From Desulfuromonas soudanensis (lineage in GTDB: Bacteria; Desulfobacterota; Desulfuromonadia; Desulfuromonadales; WTL): a stretch of 64,000 nucleotides of DNA. How positions within the stretch are numbered: the first letter of the stretch is position 1; each line of letters begins with the position of its first letter. The notes beneath the pieces were generated by a model. That model ran no database searches, was not told the DNA's origin, and saw only the letters and a list, made by a program, of their open reading frames with translations. The DNA is taken from assembly GCF_001278055.1 (NCBI RefSeq), contig NZ_CP010802.1, positions 2,209,504-2,273,503 on the forward strand, read 5' to 3'. The translations under genes were made by a program, and so were the position numbers. Positions 35,094 to 43,246 of the stretch are shown here, in pieces.

Positions 35094-36245
35094 GTGGCCC
35101 GTGCGGTTAGTTCTTTCTATTAATTCTCGTATGTGATATATTGCCGACTATGGCACGCACACACGAAAAATTCGAATTGACAGCAGAAGACCGGCAGGCT
35201 CTCGAAGCGCTGCTTCGGTCTCCTAAAACGGCGCAAAGTCTTGTACTGCGGGCCCGGATTGTTCTGCTTAGTGGCGCAGGACAGACCGTGGAAGAGGTGG
35301 GCGCTTCGCTCGGCACCTCCACGCGCGCAGTGTACAAGTGGCGCAACCGTTTCAACACTGAGGGTCTTGATGGCCTCAACGACCTGCCGCGCTCCGGTCA
35401 ACCCAAGAAGCTCTCAGCGGCTAAAATCAAGGAGGTTTTAACCTTCACGGTGGAGCGCATCCCCAGGGAGGCCACCCAATGGAGTGTGCGCCTCATGGCC
35501 AAGGCTGCCGGAATCACCACCTGGCAGGTCCGGCAGATATGGGAAGCGTCCGATCTCAAGCCGCACCGTCTCAAGACCTTCAAAATCAGCAACGATCCTG
35601 AATTTGCTGAGAAGGTCGTGGATGTGGTCGGCTTATACATGAACCCTCCCGACAATGCCCTGGTGCTGTCGGTGGACGAGAAAACCCAGATTCAGGCTCT
35701 CGATCGCACACAACCGATGTTGCCTCTCAGGCCCGGTCAAATCGAGCGCCGCACCCACGATTACAAGCGCCACGGCACTACGAGCTTGTACGCTGCCTTT
35801 GACATCCTGACGGGCAAGGTCATTGGCCGAACGACGAAACAACACCGGGCGAAAGAATTTCTCGATTTCCTGCGACAGATTGATCGCTCAACCCCCAAAG
35901 AGCTGGACCTGCATCTGATCTTGGACAACAGCAGCACCCATAAGACGCCGGACGTTCAGAAGTGGCTCACCGCCCATCCGCGATTCATTTTGCACTTCAC
36001 GCCAACCAGCGCTTCGTGGCTTAACGCCGTGGAAGGCTGGTTCTCGCAACTGGAACGCCAGGCCATTTACCGGGGCGTCTTCACCAGCGTAGGGGAACTA
36101 CGCGACGAGATCCACCGGTTCATCAAGGTTCATAACGCCGAGACTGCAAAACCGTTCAAATGGTCCAAAAGCGCAGCCGTGATCATCGATTCAGTTGAAA
36201 GAGCAAAGAAACAAATTAATGAACAGGACTAACCAAACAGTACAC
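35094..36245 (+). mobile_element. IS630-family insertion sequence, apparently complete
   Basis: A 1152-bp element flanked by TA on both sides (35092-35093 and 36246-36247), as expected for the TA-specific IS630/Tc1-mariner group. The left end reads GTGGCCCGTGCGGTTAGT, and the right end on the other strand reads GTGTACTGTTTGGTTAGT, an imperfect inverted repeat. It is inserted in the IS256-type transposase remnant at the codons for NNA|LERI and holds one intact transposase gene. Confidence 0.88.
35150..36232 (+). CDS. IS630-family transposase
   Basis: Transposase of 360 residues with an N-terminal helix-turn-helix region (GQTVEEVGASLGTSTRAVYKW, WQVRQIWE) and a DDE core: VLSVDEKTQIQA (first Asp), LHLILDNSSTHK (second Asp), and SASWLNAVEGWFSQLERQA (Glu). 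The gene is uninterrupted. The ATG at 35150 has no clear binding site; TTG at 35141 is an alternative. Confidence 0.94.
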   Translation: MARTHEKFELTAEDRQALEALLRSPKTAQSLVLRARIVLLSGAGQTVEEVGASLGTSTRAVYKWRNRFNTEGLDGLNDLPRSGQPKKLSAAKIKEVLTFTVERIPREATQWSVRLMAKAAGITTWQVRQIWEASDLKPHRLKTFKISNDPEFAEKVVDVVGLYMNPPDNALVLSVDEKTQIQALDRTQPMLPLRPGQIERRTHDYKRHGTTSLYAAFDILTGKVIGRTTKQHRAKEFLDFLRQIDRSTPKELDLHLILDNSSTHKTPDVQKWLTAHPRFILHFTPTSASWLNAVEGWFSQLERQAIYRGVFTSVGELRDEIHRFIKVHNAETAKPFKWSKSAAVIIDSVERAKKQINEQD

Positions 36246-36421
36246 TAGGGCGTTATTGGTGTGGATCTGTGTGCGATGTTAGCTGAAAAATCGTAATAGG
36301 TCAGGGGTTCGGTAATCGAGACGCGGATCCTCGGGGGCGTGAATCTGTTTGGCCGGCACCACGCCGAACACGTTGCGGTAGAAATGCTCCATGCAGCGCT
36401 GCCATGGGCTTTTGGGATAGA

Positions 36422-37402
36422 TCACCGTCTATCTATTTTTTTTTCAGGAATTTGAATAAATAGGTTTTTAATGCCGTTGACGACACCTATAGAACGACCG
36501 ATAAGATATAGAAAATCTACAAAATAGACAGAAATTAAACCATACAGTCCATCAATGTGAGCCCGACTTCGTCTTAACCGCTTAAAACTTAATAATGCTG
36601 GCGCAAATATTATCACAGCAATAAACATAAAAAATACGTAAAAATTAAATATAAAAGAAATTACACTTCCAAAAATACTAAATATAAATACACAACATAG
36701 CAGAAAAATTTTATCATTCAACGAAGATGGAATTTTTTTTATATAATCTGCAGAGTGCCAAATTTGTCTTTTTATAAATGAAATCAAGGTAGTCGGATAC
36801 CCAAGATGGACGACACTAAGAGATGGATCAATTTTTACAATATACCCTTTTAGTCTCAGTCTATAAGTTATGTCACTGTCTTCTCCAGAGTTAAGCGTTT
36901 CATCGAAACCATTTATTTTGTGAAATATTTCTTTTGGAATAAATATACATCCGCCAACTAACGTAGTTTGATGGATAATTTTTTTTGAATTGTTTAACAC
37001 CCAATATTTTTCAATCCATGATGGATTATCTCTAGTCAAGTATTGGCCACCGATAACAAGACCTTCGCCACCTTTAAATTTTTCGATACCATTTGTTAAC
37101 CAATTCGAATCAACAGAACAGTCGGAATCAAGAAAAACTAGAATTTCACCTTTAGCTTTTGTGGCTCCAAAATTCCTAACACCCCCAACTTTGGACTTCT
37201 CTTTTACAAAAATATTTATTGGGTATCTTCTGGCGATGTCAATGGTCCCATCTGAAGACCCATTATCAACAAGGATTATTTGGAACATTTCTTTTGGATA
37301 ACTTAACTCCATCAATGAATTTAAACAATCGGCAAGATAACGCTCCTCATTGAAGACAGGTATTACTATTGAAACAAACGGAAAGGAGGTAACCATAGTC
37401 AT
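36422..37402 (-). CDS. Family 2 glycosyltransferase
   Basis: A 326-residue GT-A enzyme with VSIVIPVFNEERYLADCL, LVDNGSSDGT, GEILVFLDSDCSVD (DxD motif) and NSGEDSDITYRLRLKG, followed by two or three hydrophobic segments near residues 240-290. It probably transfers a sugar to the lipid-linked exopolysaccharide unit. Strongly AT-rich, unlike most of the locus, suggesting acquisition from another source. Its last codons run into the IS256-type remnant, so the natural C-terminus may have been replaced by a few foreign residues. The start overlaps the upstream CapA-like gene (ATGA). Confidence 0.86.
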   Translation of the reverse strand: MTMVTSFPFVSIVIPVFNEERYLADCLNSLMELSYPKEMFQIILVDNGSSDGTIDIARRYPINIFVKEKSKVGGVRNFGATKAKGEILVFLDSDCSVDSNWLTNGIEKFKGGEGLVIGGQYLTRDNPSWIEKYWVLNNSKKIIHQTTLVGGCIFIPKEIFHKINGFDETLNSGEDSDITYRLRLKGYIVKIDPSLSVVHLGYPTTLISFIKRQIWHSADYIKKIPSSLNDKIFLLCCVFIFSIFGSVISFIFNFYVFFMFIAVIIFAPALLSFKRLRRSRAHIDGLYGLISVYFVDFLYLIGRSIGVVNGIKNLFIQIPEKKIDRR

Positions 37403-38430
37403 GACCTATTTTTTAAGGATTGTTTATTGAGAAATTTTTTGCCAAAATTTAAACATTTTTTTTTAAAAAATCGAATTTTTAATGATGTATTTCCTTTTTT
37501 AAAATTAAAAAGAAAATATTTAAGTTTTTTTGTTTGTTGCCACTTTAAATTTGAACCATGATTGTAAAGCTTAACGTTATTAGTTAATGGTACTGGTTCA
37601 CCAGAAATTACCGGCAAACACCCATGCTCCTTCAGTTCGACAGGCCACACTCTTCCTTCTACTTTTTTTTTGCTAAATTCTAGTTCAAGAATCCCCGTTT
37701 TTGTCAATCGCTTGTCCCAACAAAGGTCGAAAACAAAATTTCCTAGGGAATAGGCACAAATAAAATTGTCTTCAATTGTAATCTCATAAAATAAATGTGG
37801 ATGACTACCAATTATAGCTCTAACGCCACAATTTTTAAGTTTTTTTGAAATTTCTCTTTGGTAGGGAAGGGGTGTTGTTGAACTTTCCAATCCCCAATGT
37901 AACATCACAATCAGATGATCAAACATATTGACACTACGAACAACTAAATCAAAAAATTCATCATCGAACCTTTGATAGATTGTTTGCAATTTATTTGTAT
38001 TATCAGGAACATCTGAGGCAGCGAGAAACCCAATAGATATGTTATTTTGACAAAAAACCACTGGTTTTTGTTGATTCAGCCCTACTGGTGAAATTTCTAA
38101 TTTGTCGAGAATAGCAAGTGATTGTTGAAAAGCGCCAGTACCATGCTGAATTGAGTGATTGTTCGCAACTTGAAGAATCTTGAAATTTGCGTTTTTAAAT
38201 TGGCAAGCTAGTTCTGGGTCAACTTTTAGTACCATTTTCTCTGGGTCGAAAGGATCAAGATCAAAATTAGTAATACTAGCCTCAAGGTTTCCAACAAACA
38301 TATCTGCGCTTACAAAAAGATTTTCAACATTGATAAATACATTTTCATATTTCCCAAAGGTTCCAGGCCCATGACCGAAAGATAAATAGTATTCTCCAAG
38401 ATTAAGATCACCAACAAACATTATTTTCAT
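37399..38430 (-). CDS. CapA-family (PGA_cap) metallophosphatase-like protein
   Basis: A 343-residue protein of the CapA/PGA_cap group, a metallophosphoesterase-like fold linked to capsule and exopolymer production. Motifs are MFVGDLNLGEYY (metal-binding Asp), FVGNLEASI, VANNHSIQHG, VMLHWGLE and GSHPHLFYE. No signal peptide is seen, so it probably acts inside the cell. AT-rich like its neighbours. It overlaps the following glycosyltransferase gene by four bases. The exact reaction is not known for the family. Confidence 0.83.
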   Translation of the reverse strand: MKIMFVGDLNLGEYYLSFGHGPGTFGKYENVFINVENLFVSADMFVGNLEASITNFDLDPFDPEKMVLKVDPELACQFKNANFKILQVANNHSIQHGTGAFQQSLAILDKLEISPVGLNQQKPVVFCQNNISIGFLAASDVPDNTNKLQTIYQRFDDEFFDLVVRSVNMFDHLIVMLHWGLESSTTPLPYQREISKKLKNCGVRAIIGSHPHLFYEITIEDNFICAYSLGNFVFDLCWDKRLTKTGILELEFSKKKVEGRVWPVELKEHGCLPVISGEPVPLTNNVKLYNHGSNLKWQQTKKLKYFLFNFKKGNTSLKIRFFKKKCLNFGKKFLNKQSLKNRS

Positions 38431-38473
38431 TATGGCGCGCCCTTACCAAAATTACTACTGTTAAATTTTTTTA

Positions 38474-39808
38474 TTACTTTATGTTACTTAGGACACTTTT
38501 AAATTTACCATTAATTTCTTTCTCAATTTTTTTATGATAAGTGATATTTACTTCCATTTTGTGACTTGTTCTATTTTTAATATTTTCTATAAGTAAACGT
38601 TCATTATTTATTTTAAAATATTTATCGTTTGTAACAATTTTTACGTTTATTCTATTTATTTTTTCTTGGACGACTTGGGCCAATTCAATACCATCAACAC
38701 CCTTAAACGCTGGATCTATTCTTCCGACCCTCCTTCCTTCAGGTGTAATAATGACATCATCCACCCTGCCTTCTACTTTATCAAAAATATAAGGTACTTG
38801 TGGTTGGCCCGTCGTAACGCAATCACCAATCTCATAGCGAATGAGAGGCATTGCATAATTCAGCAAACCAGTGGCAATTAAAGAATAACTATCATCATAT
38901 AAATGCTCTAGTTCAAGGACTGAACATAGCGGATTTACGTAATATTTACCCCCGAATGAAAAAGCGGATACCGCCATCTCCGTGCATCCATAATGGTCTA
39001 CAACATTGCAACCAAAAAAGGATTCTATCTGTTCTCTCGCTTTCCAATTTAGCGTCTCTGCTGATGTGAGAATAAACTTCGGGCTAAATTCTAACTTTAA
39101 ATCTTTTTGTATTGCCAACTGCTGGATCTCGACTAGGGCTGACGGATATGAATCAATAAATTCCGGCTTCCACTTATTAAGAGCTGTTATATATTTAAAA
39201 ATATTTTCGTATGAAATGTGGTAGGCTGACAAATATTGTGTATTATTAAACTTATCGTATCTAGCAATATCTTTTTCATTTTTCCCACAAAGAACTCTTC
39301 CCGCAAACGTTGTGCTTTTATGTCTGTATGATACTTTGTGTTTATTCAGAATTCGTTCATAAAAATAGTAATTTAATCTTCTTGCCTCATAAGATGAAAT
39401 TATATTCAATGGTGTGCCTGTACTTCCACTGGTATTCAATTTCAACGTATTTTTTTTATATTTTGGGTCCATTGATAATAAATCATTATAATTACCTATA
39501 ATGTCCAATTTTGTTAACTTTGGTAAATAATTTTTTACGTTAGAAGTAGTTATATTATTTAAATCGGATTCATTTAAATATTTTTTATAGTACGGTACGT
39601 ATTTTATGCAATGAGCAATAAGCATTTTAAATCTTTTTTCTTGTTTATTTATTTGTTCACTTGTTAGTTCATTATTAATTATATCAATGTTATCATAAAT
39701 TTCAGGAATTTTTCCTCTAAAACGTTCGTAATACATCTTGGCGCCGTAAATTGTAATTGCCATATTCTGAATAAGTAAGGGACTTTTTAAATATATTTTA
39801 TTCAACAT
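38474..39808 (-). CDS. CapK/PaaK-like adenylate-forming enzyme
   Basis: A 444-residue protein of the phenylacetate-CoA ligase/CapK group (coenzyme F390 synthetase-like). The P-loop LNTSGSTGTPLNI (about 130-142) and the motif VDHYGCTEM are visible, and the C-terminal IDPAFKGVDGIELAQVVQEK is typical. Such enzymes in capsule loci are thought to activate an acid for attachment to a sugar, but none of the CapK group has a well-defined substrate. Base composition is extremely AT-rich. AAGGA lies seven bases before the ATG. Confidence 0.8.
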   Translation of the reverse strand: MLNKIYLKSPLLIQNMAITIYGAKMYYERFRGKIPEIYDNIDIINNELTSEQINKQEKRFKMLIAHCIKYVPYYKKYLNESDLNNITTSNVKNYLPKLTKLDIIGNYNDLLSMDPKYKKNTLKLNTSGSTGTPLNIISSYEARRLNYYFYERILNKHKVSYRHKSTTFAGRVLCGKNEKDIARYDKFNNTQYLSAYHISYENIFKYITALNKWKPEFIDSYPSALVEIQQLAIQKDLKLEFSPKFILTSAETLNWKAREQIESFFGCNVVDHYGCTEMAVSAFSFGGKYYVNPLCSVLELEHLYDDSYSLIATGLLNYAMPLIRYEIGDCVTTGQPQVPYIFDKVEGRVDDVIITPEGRRVGRIDPAFKGVDGIELAQVVQEKINRINVKIVTNDKYFKINNERLLIENIKNRTSHKMEVNITYHKKIEKEINGKFKSVLSNIK

Positions 39809-39867
39809 TTTAAATTCCTTATATTTGTATATTAAAAATGAATAAATGTACTTTTTTGACTATTTTT

Positions 39868-40980
39868 TTATATAATATTTGTCAATTCTTCATATAATAA
39901 AGAATAAGAACTTACCATTTTTTTTAGTGAAAATTTAGTTTCACATGATTCATCAACAATGGCTATCTTGAGATTTTTCTTATTTATTTTGGTTATAAAC
40001 TTGGTTATGTTATTTGCTATATCTATAGGAGACGTTTTCTCTGTAATAATATTTGTTTTAGTGTTTTGTAAAATTTCTTCCGGTCCCCCGCTCTTCGTCA
40101 CGACAATAGGCAATCCGCATGCCATTGCCTCAATCGTTGATATAGAGAATCCTTCTGATATTGACGGCAACACGAAAATATCAAAATTGTTAAATACCTT
40201 GGCCGCATCATTTTGAAACCCAATAAAATGAAAGACCTCCTCAAGTTTTAATGATCGGCGCAATTGTATAAGCTCATCATACAACTTGCCCGACCCTTGC
40301 CCTGCAACAATAAAACGAGATTCAGGATGCTGCTCATGAATAATCTTTGCCGCCTTAAGAAATATGTCGTACCCTTTGGCAGAACGGATATTACCTACAG
40401 CTCCGACAACTGTATGCTCCGGTCCTATACCATATTCCCTCCTTATACTGTCATCTTTCCTTGGATAGAAAACAGTCGTATCCACACCATTGTAGATGGT
40501 CATTGATTTTTCGGCAACAAAGCCAAAATTTTTGACAAAATATTCACGCAATTGATTAGATACAAATACATTTTTTTTGGAACCTAGGTTGATTATTTTC
40601 GTTTTCAACGACATCAAGCGTTCTTTTTCATTGGTGTCAACAAATCCGTGAATTGTTGAGATGACTGGGACGCGGCATATCAACCCTGCCATGCTGCTAT
40701 AGAGGCTTGAACCCAATAGATGGGCCTGAATCACGTCGATTTTATGTTCACGAATAATATCAATCAACTCTTTCAAATAAGAAAAATTAAAACCGCCACT
40801 AGATTGAACAAAAGCAGGCTCAATCCCATGGCCACGCAGAGTATCGCACACCCATCCGGGCCCTCGGATTGCAACTACCGACTTGAATTTTGTCGCATCA
40901 AGCCCTTTCACCAAGTTAATAAAAACCGTCTCTGCCCCTCCAGGGCCTGTAGTGTCTATCGTATGAAGAACCTTTATCAT
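39868..40980 (-). CDS. Family 4 glycosyltransferase
   Basis: GT-B enzyme of 370 residues. N-terminal VLHTIDTTGPGGAETVFINL and DVIQAHLLGSSLYSS are followed by VGAVGNIRSAKGYDIFLKAA and the GT4 donor-binding motif EGFSISTIEAMACGLPIVV. Probable sugar transferase in exopolysaccharide assembly, linkage unknown. The ATG at 40980 has GAGG six bases upstream and is preferred over the GTG at 40992, which would overlap the previous gene. Confidence 0.88.
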   Translation of the reverse strand: MIKVLHTIDTTGPGGAETVFINLVKGLDATKFKSVVAIRGPGWVCDTLRGHGIEPAFVQSSGGFNFSYLKELIDIIREHKIDVIQAHLLGSSLYSSMAGLICRVPVISTIHGFVDTNEKERLMSLKTKIINLGSKKNVFVSNQLREYFVKNFGFVAEKSMTIYNGVDTTVFYPRKDDSIRREYGIGPEHTVVGAVGNIRSAKGYDIFLKAAKIIHEQHPESRFIVAGQGSGKLYDELIQLRRSLKLEEVFHFIGFQNDAAKVFNNFDIFVLPSISEGFSISTIEAMACGLPIVVTKSGGPEEILQNTKTNIITEKTSPIDIANNITKFITKINKKNLKIAIVDESCETKFSLKKMVSSYSLLYEELTNII

Positions 40981-40988
40981 TCCCGTCC

Positions 40989-42188
40989 TCACATCATCTG
41001 CCGAATGTACTCTTTAATTTCATACCGAAACGGCCCCATATCGTTCCGGTCAAACACATCAAAAGACATATTCCTTTCATAAAAATTCAAAAAATCGATA
41101 ACTGCTCTGCCTCTTGGTGCTGATCCCGTGGGAAGGTTTAGCTTTTCACTGCTGTTTCGCAACTGAATCAACAAATGATCAAGCGTTCCCAAAAACCACT
41201 TCAGCTTGTGGCCTACTAGATATTCTCCCGGGGGCGCTGTGGGTTTTTGCTCTCGATGGTAATCCAGGAGCAGTCCCGGGAAATCAATCCCACAGGCAAC
41301 AGCCAACTGCAAGGACCCCCAAAACCGGCCGTTTATCTCCATCAATTTGGCCTTGCCATCCCGTTGATCTCGCTTGAACTCCACCATCGCAACGCCGGCC
41401 CACCCGACGGCAGACAAAAGACGCTCGGCAGCTGACACCATCTCCTCATCAAGTGGAACGCTCTCCGATACCACGCTCACCCCCCCCGAAGGTGGTTTTT
41501 CCCGCAAGCGCCGGTGAGAGAACAGCGCCAGGTGCCTGTCCTTGTCGAAAAGCGTAAACAACCCCGTTCCCGGCCCAATAATCTTTTCCTGAATCAACGA
41601 AGGGTGTTGAAGAACTGGCCGCGTCCGGTAGAGATGCTCCAACTCTTCTCTAGAGCGGGCATACGTGACTCCTCCGGAGAGGAACCCGTTCCCCTCGTAA
41701 ATCCGGGACATGGCAGGCTTGACCACCACCGGATACCGGACAATTTTTTCAATAGCGCCGGTAATATCTCCGGCGCAAGTGAGATACTGCGTTTCCGGGA
41801 TTGAAACTCCCAAACTTTCCGCAAGTCGACACAATGACGACTTGTCGGACACCGACCTCATCTTCTCCGCACTCGGACAGGCTAGTATCACACCTTCAGG
41901 CAAGCGGTCGCGAACCTCGTTGAGCAGATAAATAGACGCTTCGGTCAGGGGGAAAATGGCCTCAACCCCCTCCTTTTCGGTTAACTCAATGATTTGCCTT
42001 ACATACTCGGGCGCCGATTTCAAAGGATCAGAGACTTGAAATCCCTTTTGGCAATACTTAGAAGAGGATGCTAGGTTTTTGCTTGCCGTTCCCGAAACCA
42101 GCACACGACACCCTCTGCGCCCCAGGGAGCGAGTCACCGCCAGGGCGGAACGGTTTTCTCCGTCAGTGACCAGCACTTTTATTCCCAT
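40989..42188 (-). CDS. ATP-grasp enzyme of unknown specificity
   Basis: A 399-residue carbamoyl-phosphate-synthase-like ATP-grasp protein. The N-terminal part resembles a nucleotide-fold preATP-grasp domain (VLVTDGENRSALAVTRSLG); the ATP-binding region shows YPVVVKPAMSR and the metal-binding KLMEINGRFWGSLQLA. Such enzymes join a carboxylate to an amine or similar group. In this setting it may add an amino acid or acid to a sugar, but this is inference. The ATG overlaps the previous stop by one base (TGATG) and has AGGGGA upstream. Confidence 0.82.
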   Translation of the reverse strand: MGIKVLVTDGENRSALAVTRSLGRRGCRVLVSGTASKNLASSSKYCQKGFQVSDPLKSAPEYVRQIIELTEKEGVEAIFPLTEASIYLLNEVRDRLPEGVILACPSAEKMRSVSDKSSLCRLAESLGVSIPETQYLTCAGDITGAIEKIVRYPVVVKPAMSRIYEGNGFLSGGVTYARSREELEHLYRTRPVLQHPSLIQEKIIGPGTGLFTLFDKDRHLALFSHRRLREKPPSGGVSVVSESVPLDEEMVSAAERLLSAVGWAGVAMVEFKRDQRDGKAKLMEINGRFWGSLQLAVACGIDFPGLLLDYHREQKPTAPPGEYLVGHKLKWFLGTLDHLLIQLRNSSEKLNLPTGSAPRGRAVIDFLNFYERNMSFDVFDRNDMGPFRYEIKEYIRQMM

Positions 42189-43192
42189 CAAAATCCCCTG
42201 AGGTAAATCCTGGCCAGAAACAGCGGGATCGACCGGCTGACATCTTCATGCATGCCGATCCTCGATATCTCGAACGGATCAAAACCCTTTTCCACCCAGC
42301 CCTTGCGGGTGGTCACCGCCCCCCTGTAACCATACCGCTTGAGTATTGCCTTCACTCCCGGAGTAAAATTTCCATTCGGGTAAGCAAAGAACTCAGGTGA
42401 GATTCCGAGATTTTGTTCTATATCCTTCTGCGACTGAACGATCTCCTCCTCAGCTTGCTGCGCTGTGACCTGGTCCAGAATGATGTGGTTGGCAGTATGG
42501 GCTCCAAAGCTGACAAGGCCGCTCGCCTGCATCTGTCTGGCTTCATCCCAATCCATCAACAGCCGTTGAGGTTGATCAGCTCTGCCAAAAGTGCGCAAAC
42601 GGGAAAGGGCATCTTCGCGTTCATGAACAGGCCAGGTTTTCAGCTCCATGATTGCATCGTCGAGCCAAGCCGCCCCACCGCAGTTGCCATCTGTTCTCTT
42701 CGACAGCTTATCGAAGTTCTGCCACTGCCCGAGCGCCGCTCTCGCCTCCGTCTGTTTTAGATAAAAAGTGAACTCCTCCGGCCAGAAAAGGTGATCCGTG
42801 CCCACGAAACCGGTGGCCAGGAAAATGGTGGCGGGCACTTCGTATTCCCTAAGGGCTGGAAAAGCATTGACATAATTATCTAACCAACCGTCATCAAAGG
42901 TGATTGCGCAGCAGCCATCGACATTTTCGCCAGCATCAAACCGCTCGACCAATTCGGATAATTGCAGAACATGAAATTTACTCTTGAGAAACCGGATATG
43001 GGATCGAAACGTTTCTGCCAAAACATACATACCAGGTTGAACGAAAACAGGCTCTTCGGCCTGTGACAACAATACCCGGTGATACATAAAAACGGTTGCC
43101 ATTCCCTTCCGCGTCGAAGCAATAAGTTGAAACACTCCAGCGGCATCGGCAGTAACAGCAATCCATTTTTTTAGTTTCTTTTTTGAGAACAT
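42188..43192 (-). CDS. Polysaccharide deacetylase (NodB-like, long form)
   Basis: A 334-residue carbohydrate esterase family 4 protein. VFMYHRVL near the start, CAITFDDGWLDNY (catalytic Asp pair), VSFGAHTANHIILDQ (metal-binding HxxxH-type) and EFFAYPNG are all present. It would remove acetyl or formyl groups from amino sugars of the polymer or its precursor. No clear signal peptide; the N-terminus is basic and moderately hydrophobic. The ATG at 43192 follows GAGGAAAAA and is preferred to the start at 43237. One of three such enzymes in the window. Confidence 0.86.
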   Translation of the reverse strand: MFSKKKLKKWIAVTADAAGVFQLIASTRKGMATVFMYHRVLLSQAEEPVFVQPGMYVLAETFRSHIRFLKSKFHVLQLSELVERFDAGENVDGCCAITFDDGWLDNYVNAFPALREYEVPATIFLATGFVGTDHLFWPEEFTFYLKQTEARAALGQWQNFDKLSKRTDGNCGGAAWLDDAIMELKTWPVHEREDALSRLRTFGRADQPQRLLMDWDEARQMQASGLVSFGAHTANHIILDQVTAQQAEEEIVQSQKDIEQNLGISPEFFAYPNGNFTPGVKAILKRYGYRGAVTTRKGWVEKGFDPFEISRIGMHEDVSRSIPLFLARIYLRGF

Positions 43193-43246
43193 TTTTTCCT
43201 CAGTCCAGCAGGATAGCAACTCGATAAGCAACCGCATAGACCAACA

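Larger units (their letters stand above)
33774..36420 (-). pseudogene. IS256-family transposase remnant, interrupted by two other insertion sequences
   Basis: Three pieces on the minus strand form one transposase. Piece 1 (36420-36246) encodes WQRCMEHFYRNVFGVVP, then an internal deletion, an in-frame TAA, and HRTQIHTNNA. Piece 2 (35093-34934) continues LERIMKEIRWCTKVVSAFPDG, then after a one-base frameshift ALMLCEARLRHIAGTQ and FLNMDLVRV. Piece 3 (33815-33774) ends HELESRMVTEAI and TAA. The IS630-type element sits between pieces 1 and 2 and the IS30-type element between 2 and 3; removing each with one target copy restores the reading frame exactly. The N-terminal half is absent where the remnant meets the glycosyltransferase gene at 36422. 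Confidence 0.82.
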
